The notes under the pieces are model-generated. The model was not told the origin of the DNA. It made no database searches and was given only the letters and a program-made list of their open reading frames with translations. A stretch of 64,000 bases of DNA, taken from assembly GCF_001698125.1 (NCBI RefSeq), contig NZ_CP013854.1:2790001-2854000 (forward strand), read 5' to 3'. The DNA comes from Pseudonocardia sp. HH130630-07. Its GTDB lineage: Bacteria; Actinomycetota; Actinomycetes; Mycobacteriales; Pseudonocardiaceae. The translations under genes were made by a program, and so were the position numbers. Below are positions 9,393-19,014 of the stretch, piece after piece; the first letter of the stretch is position 1, and each line of letters begins with the position of its first letter.

Positions 9393-11650
9393 ATGAGCAT
9401 CTTGGGCACCCGCGTCGTCCGCACCGAGGATCCGGTCTTCCTCACGCGGGGCGCGACCTACACCGACGACCTGACCGACGAGCGGTTGACCGGGGCGTTG
9501 CACCTGACGCTCGTCCGCTCGCCGCTGGCCCACGCGACGATCACCTCGGTGGACGTCTCGGCCGCGCTGGAGTCGCCGGGCGTCGTCGCCGTCGTCACCG
9601 GGGCGGACCTCGACATCGCCCCGGCCCTGCTGTTCCCCGGGGCGGCGAAGGCGATGACCCGGCCGTTCCTGGCGACCGACCGGGTGCGGTTCGTCGGCGA
9701 GCCGGTCGCGGCGGTGCTCACCGAGCAGCTCTACCAGGGCGAGGACGCCGCGGAGCTGGTCGACGTCGAGTACGACCCGCTCGACGTGGTGATCGACCCG
9801 CTGGCCGCGGCCCGCGACGAGATCCTGCTGTTCCCCGAGGCGGGCACCAACACCGCGGCCGTGTACGGGTACGACGAGGACCCCGATCCGGACTACTTCG
9901 CCGGGTGCGAGGTCGTCGTCGGCCGGGACATCGTCAACCAGCGCCTCGCGGCGGCCCCGCTGGAGACCCGGGCCGCCAGCGCCTGGTGGGACGGCGACCG
10001 GGTCACGATCCACATGTCCAACCAGAACGCCCAGGGCGGCCGGGACGAGGTCGCCGACTGGCTCGGCCTGGCCCCGGAGAAGGTCCGGGTCGTCCTGCCG
10101 GACGTCGGCGGCGGGTTCGGCGCGAAGATCGGCGCCGACCCGGAGTTCGCGCTGGTGGCGTGGCTCGCGCGCCGGCAGGGGCGGCCGGTCCGCTGGAACG
10201 AGTCCCGCTCGGAGAACATGACCGGGATGGTGCAGGGCCGGGCCCAGCGCCAGACGGTGACGATCGGCGGCACCCGCGCCGGCCGGATCACCCACTACCG
10301 GCTCGACGTCGTGCAGGACCTCGGCGCCTACCCGCGGCTCGGCACGTTCCTGCCGGTGTTCACCCTGATGATGGCGCCCGGCACCTACGACATCGAGAAC
10401 GTCGACTTCCGCGCCCGGACGGTCGTCACGAACACCACCTCGGTGGCCGCCTACCGCGGTGCCGGGCGGCCGGAGGCGACGGCGGCGATCGAGCGGGCGG
10501 TCGACCTGTTCGCGCACGAGATCGGGATGGACCCGGTCGAGATCCGGAAGCTGAACGTGGTGGCGCCGGAGCGGTTCCCGTTCCGCACCAAGGGCGGCGT
10601 CGAGTACGACTCGGGCCGGTTCGCCGAGGCGCTCGACCTGGCCGTCGCCGAGGCCGGCTACGAGCGGCTGCGGGCCGAGCAGCGGGCCCGGCGCGAGCGC
10701 GGCGACGTCCGCCAGCTCGGCATCGGCGTCTCCTCCTACGTGGAGATCACCGGCGGCGGCGCGTTCGCCGAGGACGCGTCGGTCGAGGTGCACGCCGACG
10801 GCACGGTGACCGTGCTGACCGGCACCTCGCCGCACGGTCAGGGGCACGCGACGGCCTGGGCGATGCTCGCGTCCGACCAGCTCGGCGTACCGATCGAGAA
10901 GATCACCGTCCGGCACGGCGACACCGAGCTGGTGCCGCGCGGCGGGGGCACGATGGGGTCCCGCTCGTTGCAGACCGGCGGCGTCGCCGTGCACCAGGCG
11001 TCGGCGGAGCTGGTCGACCTCGCCAAGCAGCGGGCCGCGGACCTGCTGGAGGCGGGCGTCGAGGACCTGGAACTGGATCCCGCGACCTCGGCGATCACGG
11101 TGCGCGGCGTGCCGTCGGCGCGCAGCGTCACGCTCGCCGAGCTGGCCGCCGCCGACGAGCTCAAGGTGGACACCACCTGGGACGGCAAGAAGCCGACGTT
11201 CCCGTTCGGCGCGCACGTCTGCGTGGTCGAGGTCGACACCGAGTCCGGCAAGGTCACGGTGCAGCGGATCGTCGCGGTGGACGACGCCGGTCCCATCCTC
11301 AACCCCCTGCTGTGCGACGGGCAGCGCCACGGCGGCATCGCCCAGGGCATCGCCCAGGCGTTGCTGGAGGAGGTCCTCTACGACGAGAACGGCACCCCGC
11401 TCACCGGCACCTTCGCCGACTACGGGATCCCGTCCGCGGCCGAGCTGCCCAGCTTCGACCTGGTCGAGATGACCACGCCCAGCCCGGTGAACCCGATGGG
11501 CTACAAGGGCATCGGCGAGGCCGGGACGATCGGGTCCACCCCCGCGACGCAGAGCGCCGTGGTCGACGCCCTGTCCCACCTGGGCGTCACGCACATCGAC
11601 ATGCCCCTGACCCCGATGCGGGTCTGGGAAGCCATCGAGGAGGCTCGCGG

Positions 11651-11654
<4 letters not shown>
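9393..11654 (+). CDS. Molybdopterin-binding large subunit, CoxL form II / xanthine dehydrogenase-like
   Basis: Catalytic subunit (753 aa) of a molybdenum hydroxylase. The Ald/Xan a/b hammerhead domain covers about residues 15-125 and the MoCo-binding domain about 145-710, with DVGGGFGAKIGADPEFALVAWLA and the C-terminal GYKGIGEAGTIGSTPA. The active-site loop reads AYRGAGR near residues 353-359. CO-oxidising form I enzymes carry AYxCSFR, whereas AYRGAGR marks form II, so CO as the physiological substrate is doubtful and an aldehyde, aromatic or N-heterocycle hydroxylase is equally possible. ATG at 9393 lies just after a weak upstream region; its stop overlaps the ATG of the small subunit. Gene order here is L-S-M. 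Confidence 0.92.
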
Positions 11655-12207
<553 letters not shown>

Positions 12208-12211
<4 letters not shown>

Positions 12212-13026
12212 TCCCGCTCGCGTTCGACTACGCCCGCCCGGACACCCTCGACGACGCCATCGCGCTGCTCGCCGAGAAGGGCGAGGACGCCAGCGTCCTG
12301 GCCGGCGGGCACTCGCTGATCCCGGTCATGAAGATCCGGCTCGGCGCGCCCGAGTTCCTGATCGACATCGGCCGGCTGCCCGAGCTGTCCTACGTCCGTA
12401 CCGACGGCGGCGAGATCGCGATCGGTGCCGGTACCAAGCACCGCGACGTCGTGAACTCGCCCGAGCTGGCCGCCGAGGTCCCGTTGCTGCCCGCGGTCGC
12501 GCGGACCGTCGGCGACCCGCAGATCCGGGCCCGCGGCACCCTCGGCGGGACGCTCGCGCACGGTGACCCCGCCGCCGACCTGCCGGCGGCGGTGCTCGCG
12601 CTGGACGGCACGGTCGTCCTGCAGGGGCCGCGCGGCCGGCGCGGCGTGCCGATCGGGGAGTTCTACACCGGGGTGTTCAGCACGGTCCGCGAGCCGGACG
12701 AGCTGATCGTCGAGATCCGGGTCCCGCGCTGCGCCGGGAAGGGCTGGGCCTACGAGAAGTTCACCCGGCGCAGCAACGACTGGGCGATCGTCGCCGTCGC
12801 GGTGTGCGACGACCGGGTCGGTCTGGTCAACATGGGCTCCACGGCGCTGCGGGCCGGTGCCACCGAGCGGGCGCTGGCCGACGGCCGTCCGGTCGCCGAG
12901 GCGGCCGCGCTGGCCGCCGAGGGCACCGAGCCGCCGTCGGACACGCACGGCACCCCGGCCTACCGCGCCCACCTGGCCCGGGTGCTGACCCGCCGCGCCC
13001 TGATGACCGCCCGCGAGGGCGGCTGA
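12208..13026 (+). CDS. FAD-binding medium subunit of molybdenum hydroxylase (CoxM-like)
   Basis: FAD subunit (272 aa) of the same enzyme. The FAD-binding N-terminal domain shows VLAGGHSLIPVMKIRLGAPEFLIDI (pyrophosphate contact) and the second conserved block ARTVGDPQIRARGTLGGTLAHGDPAADLPAA, where the TLGG motif binds FAD. A C-terminal CODH-type flavoprotein domain follows (AYEKFTRRSNDWAIVAVAV). ATG at 12208 overlaps the stop of the small subunit. No XdhC/CoxF-type maturation gene is next to it in this window. Confidence 0.95.
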
Positions 13027-13037
13027 CCCGGGCGGGG

Positions 13038-13682
13038 TCAGGTCAGGCCGGCGTCCTGGGCGGCGATCGCGGCCTGGGTGCGGGAGCGCAGGCCGAGTTT
13101 GGCCAGTACCCGGGACACGTGGGTCTTCGTCGTCCCCTCCGAGATCACCAGTTCGGCGGACAGCTCGGCGTTCGACAGGCCACGGCCCAGGCCGGCGAGG
13201 ACGTCGCGCTCCCTGGCGGTGAGGTCCGCCAGCCCCGGGACGGCGGTGGGGTGCGGTGACCCGGCGTAGCGCGCGATCACCCGGCGCGTGATCTCCGGGG
13301 CGAGCACCCCGTCGCCGCGGGCGACCGCCCGGACCCCGTCGGTCAGCCGGGTCGCGTCGACCGACTTGAGCAGGAAACCGGCGGCCCCCGCGGCGAGCGC
13401 GGCGTCGACCAGGTCGTCGAGGTCGAACGTGGTCAGCACGAGCACCTGCGCGGACGCCTCGGCGAGGATCCGCCGGGTGGCCTCGATCCCGTCGATGCCG
13501 GGCATCCGGATGTCCATGAGCACGACGTCCGGGCGGTGCTCGGCGGCGGCGCGGACGGCGGCCAGGCCGTCCCCGGCCTCGGCGACGACCTCGATGTCCG
13601 GCGCCGAGCCGAGGATCAGCACCAGCCCGGTGCGCACGGCCTCCTGGTCGTCGGCCACCACGACACGCAGGATCGGGGTCAT
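13038..13682 (-). CDS. NarL/LuxR-family response regulator
   Basis: Complete response regulator (214 aa). Receiver: VVVADDQEAVRTGLVLIL at the N-terminus, phosphoacceptor Asp near residue 55 in DVVLMDIRMPGIDG, conserved Thr in LVLTTFDLDD and Lys in FLLKSVD. Output: LuxR HTH LTARERDVLAGLGRGLSNAELSAEL...TKTHVSRVLAKLGLRSR (about residues 150-210). Its ATG overlaps the stop of the histidine kinase gene upstream. It ends 11 bp from the convergent FAD-subunit gene. The regulon is unknown; the closest candidates are the divergent membrane genes at 15067-16789. Confidence 0.95.
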   Translation of the reverse strand: MTPILRVVVADDQEAVRTGLVLILGSAPDIEVVAEAGDGLAAVRAAAEHRPDVVLMDIRMPGIDGIEATRRILAEASAQVLVLTTFDLDDLVDAALAAGAAGFLLKSVDATRLTDGVRAVARGDGVLAPEITRRVIARYAGSPHPTAVPGLADLTARERDVLAGLGRGLSNAELSAELVISEGTTKTHVSRVLAKLGLRSRTQAAIAAQDAGLT

Positions 13683-14956
13683 GCCACGGGTCCTTCCGGG
13701 TCGAGGGGGAGCACGGCACGGACCAGCCAGCCGCGGTCCGGGCTGCCGTCCGGGCCGGCGTCCAGGGTGCCGCCGACGGCCGTGGCCCGCTCGCGCAGCC
13801 CGTCGAGCCCGGTGCCGCCGTGCAGCCCGGGGCCCTCGGCGGCGCGCCGCCCCGGACCGTTGCGGACCTCGATGACGAGCCCCGCCGCGTGGCGGGCCCC
13901 GTGCGATCCCGGGGCATCGCCGGACCCGTGGTGTGCCGTCCGGCCGGGGCCGGGGCCGGGGCCCAGGTGCACCGTGACGCGGGAGGCGGGTGCGTGCTTG
14001 GCCGCGTTGGTCAGGGACTCCTGCACGATCCGGTAGCCCGCGAGATCGACCGGGGCGGGCAGCGGGGCGGTGCCGCGGTCGTCGCGCAGCGTCACGTCCA
14101 GACCGGTCGCGCGGGCCTCCTCCAGCAGGGCGGCCAGCTCGGCGAGGCGGGCGGGGGCGCCCGGCGGGTCGGAGCCGTCGCGGAGCAGCCCGATCATGGT
14201 GCGCATCTCGCCGAGCGCGGCGACGCCGGACTCGCGGACGGTGCCGAGGACCCGGCGGACCAGCTCGTCGTCCGCACCCGGCTGCAGCGCGGCCTCGGAC
14301 TGCAGCGCGATCGCCGAGAGCCGGCCCGCGACGACGTCGTGCAGGTCGCGGGCCATCCGGGCCCGCTCGGCCGCGACCGCCGCGTCCCGTTCCCGGGCGG
14401 CGGCGTGCTCGGCCGCCGCGGCCCGGGCGCGTTCGGCGGTGGCGATGTCCCGGTGCCGTCGCACCTCCAGCCCCCACACCAGCGGGATCCCGACGACGAG
14501 GGCCAGGTTGAGCGCGTTGTACACGGTCGGCCGGGTACCGGACAGCAGCAGCGAGACCAGGGTGAGCACCGCCGTCGCGACCGCGGAGCCGACGGCGACC
14601 GCCCGCGACGTCCGGCGCGAGGTGTAGAGGACGGCGCAGTAGAGCAGGTCGGTGAACACCAGGACCGTGCCGACCTCGGTCCGCCCGTCGGTCAGCGGCC
14701 CCAGCAGCAGCGCCGCCGTCGTCACCAGCAGTCCCAGCGGTGCGGCGCTGCGGCGCACCGTGGCGCCGGCGCAGGCCAGCACGAGCACCGCGATCGATGC
14801 GGTGCCCGGCCCGGTGTCGGCGCCCCACCAGTGGATCCGGGCCTCGGGGAGCGCCCAGGCCAGGAGCAGGCCGAACGCCAGCCAGACGATCGCGACCCCC
14901 GCGTCGCGCACCGGTGCGGGCGCGCGCTGCTCCCGGTCGGCCAGGTACGCGATCAC
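13679..14956 (-). CDS. DesK/NarL-type sensor histidine kinase
   Basis: Sensor kinase of about 425 aa. Hydrophobic segments fill about residues 15-165, then HisKA_3 motif MARDLHDVVAGRLSAIALQSEAAL puts the phospho-His near residue 205, and the HATPase domain has YRIVQESLTNAAKHAP (N box) and HGGTGLDGLRERATAVGG (G box). An Ala/Gly/Pro-rich insert of about 35 residues (GPGPGPGRTAHHGSGDAPGSHGARHA) interrupts the ATPase lid region. GTG at 14954-14956 was chosen because translation upstream of it lacks membrane-protein character; longer forms up to 15079 are open but would run into the divergent gene's promoter. It overlaps its response regulator by ATGA. Confidence 0.9.
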   Translation of the reverse strand: MIAYLADREQRAPAPVRDAGVAIVWLAFGLLLAWALPEARIHWWGADTGPGTASIAVLVLACAGATVRRSAAPLGLLVTTAALLLGPLTDGRTEVGTVLVFTDLLYCAVLYTSRRTSRAVAVGSAVATAVLTLVSLLLSGTRPTVYNALNLALVVGIPLVWGLEVRRHRDIATAERARAAAAEHAAARERDAAVAAERARMARDLHDVVAGRLSAIALQSEAALQPGADDELVRRVLGTVRESGVAALGEMRTMIGLLRDGSDPPGAPARLAELAALLEEARATGLDVTLRDDRGTAPLPAPVDLAGYRIVQESLTNAAKHAPASRVTVHLGPGPGPGRTAHHGSGDAPGSHGARHAAGLVIEVRNGPGRRAAEGPGLHGGTGLDGLRERATAVGGTLDAGPDGSPDRGWLVRAVLPLDPEGPVA

Positions 14957-15066
14957 CCCGACATCCCAGCACGCCCGCGGACACGGCGGCGTCCGTCGAA
15001 GGAGGTACACCCGGATCGGTCGTGCGCCGGACGACCGCGGCCGCCCGGCCGGGCAGTGTCGGTCCC

Positions 15067-15666
15067 ATGGAGGACTCACTGCTCGCCGAGCCGCTGCTGT
15101 GGCTGATCGGCGCGTCCGAGATCGGTCTCTGGGTGTTCCTGGGCGCGGGGCTGGCGGCGCGGTACGTGCTGCGCCGGCCCCGGCTGGGCGGGGTGCTGCT
15201 GCTCGGCGTGCCGCTGATGGACGTCGTGCTGGTCACCGTGTCGACCGCGGACCTGGCGAGCGGCGGGGAGCCGTCCCGGGTGCACGGACTGGCCGCGCTG
15301 TACCTGGGCCTCACCGTCGCGTTCGGGCACTCGTTGGTGCGCTGGGCCGACGCGCGCTTCGCGCACCGGTTCGCCGGCGGGCCGCGACCGGTGAAGCCGC
15401 CGCGCGGCGGGCCGGCGCGGATGCGCCACGAGTGGCGGGAGTACCGCAAGGTCGTCCTCGCGTGGGTGCTCACCGCCGTGGTGCTGGCGCTGTTCACCGT
15501 CGCCGGCGGGCTCGGCTTCCCGGCGCCCGGGGCGTGGCCGGCCGATCCGCTGTGGTCCTGGCTGGGGACGGCGACGGTGGTCGCGGTGATCTGGCTGGTG
15601 GCGGGGCCGTTGTGGGCGACCGTCTTCCCCGGTGACGACGACCGGGAGCCCACCGGTGTCCGCTGA
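15067..15666 (+). CDS. Hypothetical integral membrane protein
   Basis: Protein of 199 aa with about five hydrophobic helices (roughly residues 8-30, 38-58, 75-95, 135-158, 168-190) and a basic cytoplasmic loop around residue 105-130 (HRFAGGPRPVKPPRGGPARMRHEWREYRK). No enzymatic motif is visible and I do not recognise a named family. It is the first gene divergent from the two-component system and overlaps the start of the DUF418-like gene, so the two probably form an operon and could be the system's targets. Confidence 0.75.
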   Translation: MEDSLLAEPLLWLIGASEIGLWVFLGAGLAARYVLRRPRLGGVLLLGVPLMDVVLVTVSTADLASGGEPSRVHGLAALYLGLTVAFGHSLVRWADARFAHRFAGGPRPVKPPRGGPARMRHEWREYRKVVLAWVLTAVVLALFTVAGGLGFPAPGAWPADPLWSWLGTATVVAVIWLVAGPLWATVFPGDDDREPTGVR

Positions 15667-16789
15667 CCGGCTGAGCGCGCCGGACGTCCTGCGCGGGCTC
15701 GCGATCGCCGGGACGTTCGCGACGAACATCTGGGTCTTCGCCGACCCGCGCGGCCCGGCCGCGGTGTTCGCCGGGTTCGACGGCGGCTGGTGGGCCGACA
15801 CCGTCCTGCGCACGGTCGCCAACGGCAAGTTCCTCGCCCTGCTGACCCTGCTGTTCGGGATCGGCATGGAGCTGCAGTACCGGTCCGCGGTGCGCCGCGG
15901 GGTGCGCTGGCCGGGCCGGTACCTGGCCAGGGCGGGGATCCTGTTCGTCGAGGGACTGCTGCACTACGTGCTGGTGTTCGAGTTCGACGTCCTCATGGGC
16001 TACGCGATCGCCTCGGTCCTGGTGGCCTGGCTGGTCGGGCGCTCGGCCGCGGTGCGGGTCGCCGCGGGGTCGCTCGCGGGGGCGTTCGTACTGCTCGTCG
16101 TCGGGGCGCTCACCCTGGCCGGAGCCCCGGGGGGCGGCGTGCCGGCGTACCCGGCGACCTGGAGCGGTCAGGTCGGGGAACGGCTCACCGGGATGGGGCT
16201 CTACCGGATCGAGCTGGTGCTGATCGTGCCGTCCGCGGTGGTGCTGTTCCTGCTCGGCTCGGCGCTGCTGCGGGCCGGCGTGTTCGCCGGCGACGCGGCC
16301 GGGGCCCGGCTCCGGCGCGGGCTGACGGCCGTCGGGGCGGTCGGCGTGCTGCTCACCGTGCTGACGGCGCTCGGCGGGCCGGCCTGGTTCGCCGTCGAGC
16401 GCTACCTGGCGGCCCCGCTGGTCGCGGCCGGGCTGCTGGGGCTGGTCCCGGCCCTGCTGCTGCGGTCCCGGGGCCGGGGCGGGCGGGTGCGGCACGGCGT
16501 CGTCGCGATCGGCCGGACGGCGATGAGCTGCTACGTCGGGCAGAACGTCGTCGCGGCGGTGCTGTTCCACGCGTGGGGCCTCGGGCTGGCCGGGACCCTC
16601 GCGACCGTCGCCGCCCCGGCGCGGACCGCCGTCGTCGTCCTGGTCTGGGTGGCCGTCGTCGCGGGGTCGGGGATCATCGCGTCGGCGTGGCTGCGGCACC
16701 ACGACCGCGGTCCGCTGGAGGCGCTGACCCGGCGTCTGCTCGGTCGAGATCGATCACCAGCCAGCCCCCGTGCCACTCGGTCACCGTGA
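15656..16789 (+). CDS. DUF418 family membrane protein
   Basis: Multi-pass membrane protein (about 377 aa). N-terminal SADRLSAPDVLRGLAIAGTFATNIWVF and LTLLFGIGMELQYRSA are the typical start of DUF418/YeiB-like proteins; the C-terminal part contains AIGRTAMSCYVGQNVVAAVLFHAWGLG and SAWLRHHDRGPLEALTRRLLG, the family's usual ending. GTG at 15656 is preferred because GGGAG lies 7 nt upstream; GTG at 15632 would extend it by eight residues. It overlaps the preceding membrane gene by 11 bp. The last ~116 bp overlap, tail to tail, the 3' end of the methyltransferase gene on the other strand. Function of the family is unknown, with transport proposed. Confidence 0.85.
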   Translation: MSADRLSAPDVLRGLAIAGTFATNIWVFADPRGPAAVFAGFDGGWWADTVLRTVANGKFLALLTLLFGIGMELQYRSAVRRGVRWPGRYLARAGILFVEGLLHYVLVFEFDVLMGYAIASVLVAWLVGRSAAVRVAAGSLAGAFVLLVVGALTLAGAPGGGVPAYPATWSGQVGERLTGMGLYRIELVLIVPSAVVLFLLGSALLRAGVFAGDAAGARLRRGLTAVGAVGVLLTVLTALGGPAWFAVERYLAAPLVAAGLLGLVPALLLRSRGRGGRVRHGVVAIGRTAMSCYVGQNVVAAVLFHAWGLGLAGTLATVAAPARTAVVVLVWVAVVAGSGIIASAWLRHHDRGPLEALTRRLLGRDRSPASPRATRSP

Positions 16790-17450
16790 CCTGCGCCGGG
16801 GCTCCCACCGGTGGGAGGAGGGTGCGCAGGGTGGCGGGGGTGAAGGTGCGCAGGTGGCCCCAGGCCGGGTTGGGGGTGTCCTCGAACGGGACCGCGACCA
16901 CGACGCGGCGGCGGGCCAGGCGCAGCATCTCGGTGAGCACCCGGGCGCCGTCGGCCTCGTCCAGGTGCTCGACGAGGTGCACGGCGAACACGGTGTCCGC
17001 GCTGCGGTCGGGCAACGGGACGGAACGGGCGTCGGCGACCCGGGTCGTGAGCCCGACGCCGAGGGGACGGGCGACCCGGGTGAGCAGGTCGACCGTGCCG
17101 GGGGTCAGGTCGGTCGCGGTCACCCGGTGGCCGTCCCGGGCCAGCTGCAGGGCCAGGAACCCGAAGCAGCAGCCCAGCTCCAGCACGTCCGGCCCGACGG
17201 CGAGCGACCGCGCCATCGCGTGCACGGGGGCGGTCTCGGCGTTCGTCCCGCCCGGCACCGGGGTCCCGGCGAGCGCGTCCAGGGTGTTGCGGTAGAAGGC
17301 GAGCCAGGCCTCGTCCGGATCGTCCGCGGTGCCCAGGACGCAGGCCACGAACGCCTCCTCGAAGCGGTCCGGCGCGAGCAGCCCCGGTGCGACGAGCGTG
17401 CGGTCCAGCCAGCCGGCGAGATCGTTGCTGATCCGGTCGGTCCCGATCAT
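16674..17450 (-). CDS. mftM: SAM-dependent methyltransferase, probable mycofactocin oligosaccharide methyltransferase MftM
   Basis: Class I SAM methyltransferase (258 aa). The SAM-binding motif I is VLELGCCFGFLALQLARDGH (about residues 85-105), motif II TATDLTPGTVDLL, and VFAVHLVEHLDEADG follows. The N-terminal ~80 residues (DLAGWLDRTLVAPGLLAPDRF, DEAWLAFYRNTLDALAGTPVPGGTNAETAPVHAMA) are a family-specific cap. MftM of mycobacteria 2-O-methylates the glucose chain of the redox cofactor mycofactocin, which NDMA-type methanol dehydrogenase needs. The assignment rests on remembered family sequence and on the methanol dehydrogenase three genes upstream on the same strand, so it is good but not proven. 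Its 3' end overlaps the DUF418 gene. Confidence 0.72.
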   Translation of the reverse strand: MIGTDRISNDLAGWLDRTLVAPGLLAPDRFEEAFVACVLGTADDPDEAWLAFYRNTLDALAGTPVPGGTNAETAPVHAMARSLAVGPDVLELGCCFGFLALQLARDGHRVTATDLTPGTVDLLTRVARPLGVGLTTRVADARSVPLPDRSADTVFAVHLVEHLDEADGARVLTEMLRLARRRVVVAVPFEDTPNPAWGHLRTFTPATLRTLLPPVGAPAQVTVTEWHGGWLVIDLDRADAGSAPPADRGRGAAATPTR

Positions 17451-17467
17451 CGGATGTCCCCCAACGG

Positions 17468-19003
17468 TCAGCGCCCGATCAGCTCGCCGGCCATCTCGTT
17501 CGTCGTCGTCTCCAGCCCGGACAGGTCCCGCACGACCCGGACCCGGTCGCAGTACTCGGCGTAGGCCGGCAGGTCGCAGCGGCCCAGCCCCCAGGAGTAG
17601 CGGGGCTCGGGCGTCAGCCAGATCGTCTCCCTGGCCCGGCGGGTGATCTCGGTGAACGCCTCGATGTTCGGGTCGTTGCCGTTGCCCCGGCCGTCGCCGA
17701 GCACCAGCACCGTGGTCCGCCGGGTGACCGCCGAGCCGTGCTCGTCCAGGAACTGCCCGAACGCCAGCCCGTAGTGCGAGTTCGCGTCGACGTCGAGCTG
17801 GTCGCCGCCGAAGATCAGGCCGAGCGCGTGCTCCACGGGATGGTCGGCGAACAGGTCGGTCACCTCGACCAGATCGGCCACGAACGCGAACGAGCGGACC
17901 TGCCCGAACAGGTCCTGCAGGCCGTGCACCAGGTGCAGGGTGAACCGGGCGGTGGCCCGCACCGACAGCGACACGTCGGCGAGCACCACCAGGCGCGGCT
18001 TGTCCTCCTGGCGCGCCACGGTCACCGGGGTGAACGGGACGCCGTCGTAGCGCATGTTCTTCCGCATCGTGCGGCCCGAGTCGATCCGCCCGCGCGGGGA
18101 CACCCGGCGCCGGTGGGTCAGCGCACCGTGCAGCGACTTCGCCAGCCGGCGCAGCGAGTCCTCCAGCTGCATCCGCTCGGTCTCCGAGGCCCGGTCGACC
18201 TCGGCGACGCGCTCGGCGTCGTCGTGGCCCTCGACGATCCGGTTCTCGATCGCGAGCAGCTTCTCCAGGTGCGCCTTGAGCAGCTCGGGGAGGTTGTCGA
18301 GCACGCCGGTGAGCCGCCGGCGCAGGGCGGCCGCGTCGTCCTCGGTACCGGCCGCCTCCAGGGCGTCCTCCTCGGAGTTCAGCCAGCCCAGCAACGCGTC
18401 CTGCTGGGCCACCGACAGGTCCGCGTCGACCCGGGTGTCCTGCTGCTGGGAGATGTCGCCCGGCACGCCGCCGCCGTGGAAGCGATCGGTCTCGATCTGG
18501 ACCCGCTGCCCCTCGGTGACGTCGCCCGCCTGCTCCTTCGAGAGCACGATCTCGTCCGTCATCGACGCCATGTCGATCTTGTTGGCCTCCTGGTGCAGGT
18601 TGTACTGCTCGGCCAGGTCCTCGGGGTCGAAGAAGTCGCGGATGTCGGCCGGGGTGCCGTGGTCGTGCCCCTCCTGCGGGGTCTCCGACGGCTCGGCGGA
18701 CAGCGTGAACTCCTCCAGCGGGGTGTCGTCGGTCATGTCCCCGTGGCCGTGCCCGTGGCCGTGACCGGTCTCCGCCTCCCCGACCCGGACCAGGGAGAAG
18801 AACAGGTCGAAGACCTCGTCGAAGGTGGCCTCGTCCCGCCGGTCCTTGACCAGCGCGACGCGCAGCGCCTCCTTGAGCACGGACCGGTCGGCGAGCACGC
18901 CCGGCTGCGCGGCGCAGGCCATCGCGTCCAGCGCCTCGGACACCGAGATGCGTACCGCCCGGATCCGCAGCAGCCGTACGAAGCGGTGGATGCTGGCTTC
19001 CAC
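17468..19003 (-). CDS. CoxE-like VWA-domain protein
   Basis: Protein of 511 aa ending in a von Willebrand A domain (about residues 325-500) whose MIDAS metal site is read as DVSLS near residue 342, with the later conserved GDGRGNGNDP. Upstream of it lie an acidic/His-rich linker containing GHGHGHGHGD (near residue 80) and a long charged helical middle. VWA proteins of this type work with the MoxR AAA+ ATPase encoded immediately upstream, forming a chaperone pair that matures metalloenzymes (CoxD/CoxE for CO dehydrogenase, MoxR/VWA elsewhere). The client here is most simply the adjacent methanol dehydrogenase, but the molybdenum hydroxylase 4 kb away is an alternative. GTG start; 11 bp separate it from the MoxR stop. 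Confidence 0.88.
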   Translation of the reverse strand: MEASIHRFVRLLRIRAVRISVSEALDAMACAAQPGVLADRSVLKEALRVALVKDRRDEATFDEVFDLFFSLVRVGEAETGHGHGHGHGDMTDDTPLEEFTLSAEPSETPQEGHDHGTPADIRDFFDPEDLAEQYNLHQEANKIDMASMTDEIVLSKEQAGDVTEGQRVQIETDRFHGGGVPGDISQQQDTRVDADLSVAQQDALLGWLNSEEDALEAAGTEDDAAALRRRLTGVLDNLPELLKAHLEKLLAIENRIVEGHDDAERVAEVDRASETERMQLEDSLRRLAKSLHGALTHRRRVSPRGRIDSGRTMRKNMRYDGVPFTPVTVARQEDKPRLVVLADVSLSVRATARFTLHLVHGLQDLFGQVRSFAFVADLVEVTDLFADHPVEHALGLIFGGDQLDVDANSHYGLAFGQFLDEHGSAVTRRTTVLVLGDGRGNGNDPNIEAFTEITRRARETIWLTPEPRYSWGLGRCDLPAYAEYCDRVRVVRDLSGLETTTNEMAGELIGR

Positions 19004-19014
19004 GTCGGCGCCGC

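Noticed and set aside
8186..9445. Long minus-strand extension of the Uma2 gene to 9445
   Set aside because: The upstream part is antisense to thiD and the TPP riboswitch; a strong SD precedes the ATG at 8185.
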